Positions 9,714 through 13,476 of a DNA stretch of 13,476 nt are shown here, piece after piece; within the stretch, counting starts at the first letter, position 1; each line of letters begins with the position of its first letter. Source of the stretch: Saccoglossus kowalevskii (Eukaryota > Hemichordata > Enteropneusta > Harrimaniidae); the NCBI RefSeq assembly GCF_000003605.2, contig NW_003154843.1, forward strand, positions 1 through 13,476, given 5' to 3'. The notes beneath the pieces are model-generated. The model did not search any database. It saw nothing but the letters and a program-made list of their open reading frames with translations, and was not told the DNA's origin. A program made the position numbers and the translations under genes.

Positions 9714-10782
9714 GAACATTGTTCACTGTATACCATATGGTGCATGTATACCAGGTTGAACATTGTTCACTGTATACCATGGCGTATGTGTACCAAGTTG
9801 GAACATTGTTCACTGTATACCATGGTGTATGTGTACCAAGTTGGAACATTGTTCACTGTATACCATGGTGTATGTGTACCAAGTTCGAACATTGTTCACT
9901 GTATACCATGGTGTATGTGTACCAGGTGGAACATTGTTCACTGTATACCATGGTGTATGTGTACCAGGTGGAACATTGTTCACTGTATACCATGGTGTAT
10001 GTGTACCAAGTTTGAACATTGTTCACAGTATACCATGGTGTATGTGTACCAGGTGGAACATTGTTCACTGTATACCATGGTGTATGTGTACCAGGTGGAA
10101 CATTGTTCACTGTATACCATGGTGTATGTGTACCAGGTGGAACATTGTTCACTGTATACCATGGTGTATGTGTACCAAGTTTGAACATTGTTCACTGTAT
10201 ACCATGGTGTATGTATACCAAGTTTGAACATTGTTCACTGTATACCATGGTGTATGTGTACCAGGTGGAACATTGTTCACTGTATACCATGGTGTATGTG
10301 TACCAAGTTTGAACATTGTTCACAGTATACCATGGTGTATGTGTACCACGTGGAACATTGTTTCACTGTATACCATGGTGTATGTGAACCAAAGTTGGAA
10401 CATTGTTCACTGTATACCATGGTGTATGTGTACCCAAAGTTTGAACATTGTTCACAGTATACCATGGTGTATGTGTACCAGGTGGAACATTGTTTCACTG
10501 TATACCATGGTGTATGTGTACCAAGTGGAACATTGTTCACTGTATACCATGGTGTATGTGTACCAGGTGGAACATTGTTCACTGTATACCATGGTGTATG
10601 TGTACCAAGTTTGAACATTGTTCACTGTATACCATGGTGTATGTATACCAAGTTTGAACATTGTTCACTGTATACCATGGTGTATGTGTACCAGGTGGAA
10701 CATTGTTCACTGTATACCATGGTGTATGTGTACCAAGTTTGAACATTGTTCACAGTATACCATGGTGTATGTGTACCAGGTG
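9714..10782. repeat. 24/25-mer higher-order repeat, copy D1 (25 monomers, 1069 bp)
   Basis: It starts at the NdeI unit (9734) and runs to the next one. The order begins NdeI unit, GCGTATG unit, Gg, a unit ending AAGTTCG (TTCGAA at 9884), Gx, Gx, Gt, CACAG-Gx, Gx, Gx, Gt, At, Gx, Gt. It has one more Gx than D2 near the start, plus several one-base insertions between about 10,340 and 10,530. Together these account for the 47-base excess over D2. Confidence 0.88.
10340..10530. repeat. Cluster of single-base indels inside D1
   Basis: Within five monomers I see CCACGTGG, TTTCACTG (10361), GAACCAAAG, CCCAAAG, a second TTTCACTG (10493) and a linker AAGTGG. Most are extra bases in short homopolymers (TTT, AAA, CCC), rare elsewhere in the window. 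The matching positions of D2 and D3 lack them. Confidence 0.8.
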
Positions 10783-11804
10783 GAACATTGTTCACTGTAT
10801 ACCATATGGTGCATGTATACCAGGTTGAACATTGTTCACTGTATACCATGGCGTATGTGTACCAAGTTGGAACATTGTTCACTGTATACCATGGTGTATG
10901 TGTACCAAGTTGGAACATTGTTCACTGTATACCATGGTGTATGTGTACCAAGTTCGAACATTGTTCACTGTATACCATGGTGTATGTGTACCAGGTGGAA
11001 CATTGTTCACTGTATACCATGGTGTATGTGTACCAAGTTTGAACATTGTTCACAGTATACCATGGTGTATGTGTACCAGGTGGAACTTTGTTCACTGTAT
11101 ACCATGGTGTATGTGTACCAGGTGGAACATTGTTCACTGTATACCATGGTGTATGTGTACCAGGTGGAACATTGTTCACTGTATACCATGGTGTATGTGT
11201 ACCAAGTTTGAACATTGTTCACTGTATACCATGGTGTATGTATACCAAGTTTGAACATTGTTCACTGTATACCATGGTGTATGTGTACCAGGTGGAACAT
11301 TGTTCACTGTATACCATGGTGTATGTGTACCAAGTTTGAACATTGTTCACAGTATACCATGGTGTATGTGTACCAGGTGGAACATTGTTCACTGTATACC
11401 ATGGTGTATGTATACCAAGTTGGAACATTGTTCACTGTATACCATGGTGTATGTGTACCAAGTTTGAACATTGTTCACAGTATACCATGGTGTATGTGTA
11501 CCAGGTGGAACATTGTTCACTGTATACCATGGTGTATGTGTACCAGGGGGAACATTGTTCACTGTATACCATGGTGTATGTGTACCAGGTGGAACATTGT
11601 TCACTGTATACCATGGTGTATGTGTACCAAGTTTGAACATTGTTCACTGTATACCATGGTGTATGTGTACCAAGTTTGAACATTGTTCACTGTATACCAT
11701 GGTGTATGTGTACCAGGTGGAACATTGTTCACTGTATAGCATGGTGTATGTGTACCAAGTTTGAACATTGTTCACAGTATACCATGGTGTATGTGTACCA
11801 GGTG
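10783..11804. repeat. 24-mer higher-order repeat, copy D2 (24 monomers, 1022 bp)
   Basis: I count 24 monomers: NdeI unit, GCG unit, Gg, AAGTTCG unit (TTCGAA 10953), Gx, Gt, CACAG-Gx, Gx, Gx, Gt, At, Gx, Gt, CACAG-Gx, Ag, Gt, CACAG-Gx, a unit ending AGGGGG, Gx, Gt, Gt, Gx, a TATAGCATGG unit and CACAG-Gx. Bases 10783-11478 appear identical to 11805-12500 apart from one position (11087, AACTTTG here, AACATTG in D3). Confidence 0.9.
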
Positions 11805-12500
11805 GAACATTGTTCACTGTATACCATATGGTGCATGTATACCAGGTTGAACATTGTTCACTGTATACCATGGCGTATGTGTACCAAGTTGGAACATTGT
11901 TCACTGTATACCATGGTGTATGTGTACCAAGTTGGAACATTGTTCACTGTATACCATGGTGTATGTGTACCAAGTTCGAACATTGTTCACTGTATACCAT
12001 GGTGTATGTGTACCAGGTGGAACATTGTTCACTGTATACCATGGTGTATGTGTACCAAGTTTGAACATTGTTCACAGTATACCATGGTGTATGTGTACCA
12101 GGTGGAACATTGTTCACTGTATACCATGGTGTATGTGTACCAGGTGGAACATTGTTCACTGTATACCATGGTGTATGTGTACCAGGTGGAACATTGTTCA
12201 CTGTATACCATGGTGTATGTGTACCAAGTTTGAACATTGTTCACTGTATACCATGGTGTATGTATACCAAGTTTGAACATTGTTCACTGTATACCATGGT
12301 GTATGTGTACCAGGTGGAACATTGTTCACTGTATACCATGGTGTATGTGTACCAAGTTTGAACATTGTTCACAGTATACCATGGTGTATGTGTACCAGGT
12401 GGAACATTGTTCACTGTATACCATGGTGTATGTATACCAAGTTGGAACATTGTTCACTGTATACCATGGTGTATGTGTACCAAGTTTGAACATTGTTCAC
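11805..12500. repeat. 24-mer higher-order repeat, copy D3 (first 16 monomers)
   Basis: Every marker lies 1022 bases after its D2 partner: NdeI (11825), TTCGAA (11975) and the At and Ag units. The match ends at 12501, where D2 has CACAG and D3 has CACTG. D3 then leaves the 24-mer order and passes through Gt, Gx, Gx and a GCGTATG unit without its NdeI partner into W copy 4. Confidence 0.9.
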
Positions 12501-12785
12501 TGTATACCATGGTGTATGTGTACCAGGTGGAACATTGTTCACTGTATACCATGGTGTATGTGTACCAAGTTTGAACATTGTTCACTGTATACCATGGTGT
12601 ATGTGTACCAGGTGGAACATTGTTCACTGTATACCATGGTGTATGTGTACCAGGTGGAACATTGTTTCACTGTATACCATGGCGTATGTGTACAAGTTGG
12701 AACATTGTTCACTGTATACCATGGTGTATGTATACCAAGTTTGAACATTGTTCACTGTATACCATGGTGTATGTATACCAAGTTG
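12501..12785. repeat. Junction between the D repeat and W copy 4
   Basis: Units are Gt, Gx, Gx, then TTTCACTG with ATGGCGTATG and a shortened linker TACAAGTTG (near 12690), then At and Ag. A GCGTATG unit without the preceding NdeI unit occurs only here, so this is probably a recombination breakpoint that fused part of an NdeI trio to W-type sequence. Confidence 0.75.
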
Positions 12786-13299
12786 GAACATTGTTCATTG
12801 TATACCATGGTGCATGTATATCAAGTTGGCACATTGTTCACTGTATACCATGGTGTATGTATACCAAGTTGGAACATTGTTCACTGTATACCATGGTGTA
12901 TGTATACCAAGTTGGAACATTGTTCATTGTATACCATGGTGCATGTATACCAAGTTGGAACATTGTTCACTGTATACCATGGTGTATGTGTACCAAGTTT
13001 GAACATTATTCACTGTATACCATGGTGTATGTGTACCAAGTGGAACATTGTTCACTGTATACCATGGTGTATGTATACCAAGTTGGAACATTGTTCACTG
13101 TATACCATGGTGTATGTGTACCAAGTATGAACATTGTTCACTGTATACCATGGTGTATGTGTACCAGGTGAAACATTGTTCACTGTATACCATGGTGTAT
13201 GTGTACCAAGTTTGAACATTGTTCACTGTATACCATGGTGTATGTATACCAAGTTGGAACATTGTTCACTGTATACCATGGTGTATGTATACTAAGTTG
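12786..13299. repeat. W cassette, copy 4 (one monomer shorter)
   Basis: GCATGTATATC (12812) to ACTAAG (13291) is 479 bases, as in copy 2. The AAGTAGG and TGTGCACC units are absent; a unit ending AAGTATG and one ending GTGAAAC fill the slot. The ATTATTC unit ends AAGTGG as in copies 1 and 2. Confidence 0.88.
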
Positions 13300-13476
13300 G
13301 AACATTGTTCACTGTATACCATGGTGTATGTGTACCAAGTTTGAACATTGTTCACTGTATACCATGGTGTATGTGTACCAAGTTTGAACATTGTTCACTG
13401 TATACCATGGTGTATGTATACCAAGTTGGAACATTGTTCACTGTATACCATGGTGTATGTATACCAAGTTGGAACA
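13300..13476. repeat. Start of linker L, copy 4, cut by the window end
   Basis: After ACTAAG the units are Gt, Gt, Ag, Ag, and the window stops six bases into the next linker and monomer. This order equals that after the first ACTAAG of W copy 1, not that of copies 2 and 3, which have Gt, Gx, Gt. Confidence 0.8.

Larger units (their letters stand above)
1..13476. repeat. Satellite/minisatellite array of a 42/43-bp monomer filling the window
   Basis: Bases 1-43 are a representative monomer. The next GAACA starts are at 45 and 87, giving successive lengths of 43 and 42, and this spacing continues to the last base. All copies point the same way and no spacer or foreign insert interrupts them. 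The core CACTGTATACCATGG is almost invariant. Variation is concentrated at the TGTGTACC/TGTATACC position and in the last five or six bases (AAGTTG, AAGTTT, AGGTG). Units ending AGGTG are 42 bp and those ending AAGTTG or AAGTTT are 43 bp. A special NdeI-bearing unit is 44 bp and a few units carry small indels. The array begins and ends inside repeat, so its true size is unknown. Centromeric, subtelomeric or interstitial location cannot be told from sequence alone. I do not recognise the family by name. Confidence 0.99.

Noticed and set aside
9714-12500. CENP-B box in units with TTCGAA (9884, 10953, 11975, also 213)
   Set aside because: Only the TTCG portion is present; the required downstream CGGG core is absent, so a centromere assignment is not supported by this motif.
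1-13476. CRISPR array
   Set aside because: The repeats are contiguous with no unique spacers, the 42/43-bp unit is itself the entire period, and no cas gene is present.
1-13476. Glucocorticoid/steroid-receptor response elements from GAACA and TGTTC half-sites
   Set aside because: The half-sites match, but here they are separated by one base; the established element needs three.
1-13476. Telomeric repeats, transposon ends or an embedded insertion sequence
   Set aside because: No short G-rich telomere motif, no long terminal or inverted repeats, no target-site duplications, and no break in the monomer phase larger than a few bases.
1-13476. Promoters, terminators or RNA genes
   Set aside because: TATAC and hairpin-like segments recur in every unit, so none is specific to a position. 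No tRNA, rRNA or pol III box pattern was recognised.

Overview
The whole 13,476-base window is one uninterrupted tandem repeat: a satellite or large minisatellite array of a 42/43-bp monomer. I estimate about 315 head-to-tail copies, all in the same orientation. The array is already running at base 1 and still running at the last base, so no flank, gene, RNA gene, transposon end or unique sequence is visible. I annotate no coding sequence. The many open frames arise because the monomer has few stop codons and 43 is not a multiple of 3. The array looks eukaryotic: a long AT-leaning homogenised satellite (consensus about 40% G+C) with almost no CpG (about 17 by eye in 13.5 kb) and abundant TpG/CpA. 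This would fit a CpG-methylated genome, but I cannot name the species.

Each monomer contains, in order, the near-palindrome GAACATTGTTC, then CACTGTATACCATGG (a BstZ17I and an NcoI site), then GTGTATGTRTACC, then a variable linker. Variation is concentrated at one G/A position (TGTGTACC or TGTATACC, sometimes TGTGCACC) and at the linker (AAGTTG, AAGTTT, or the one-base-shorter AGGTG). I use shorthand: Gt, Gg and Gx are TGTGTACC units ending AAGTTT, AAGTTG or AGGTG; At and Ag are the TGTATACC equivalents.

Read as a string of monomer types, the array is a mosaic of higher-order repeats. The recurring order is a cassette W (marked by GCATGTATATC, closed by ACTAAG), then a linker cassette L of about 559 bp, then a marker K (CCAAAATTG followed by TTGGTCAC), then runs of 42-bp Gx units, then a trio with the only NdeI sites (CATATG). 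W begins at 1375, 3344, 7921 and 12786; K at 2695, 4408, 5990 and 9028; NdeI units lie at 663, 3191, 5371, 5671, 6910, 7466, 7682, 9734, 10803 and 11825. The right-hand third (9714-12500) holds three consecutive copies of a 24/25-monomer repeat. Two of these appear to differ at one base in about 696. Several longer duplications with fixed offsets (1582/1539, 4791 and 6803 bp) link distant parts of the array.

The distinctive content is therefore this nested architecture and its traces of unequal exchange, not a gene system. Unit counts, alignments and mismatch counts were made by eye.
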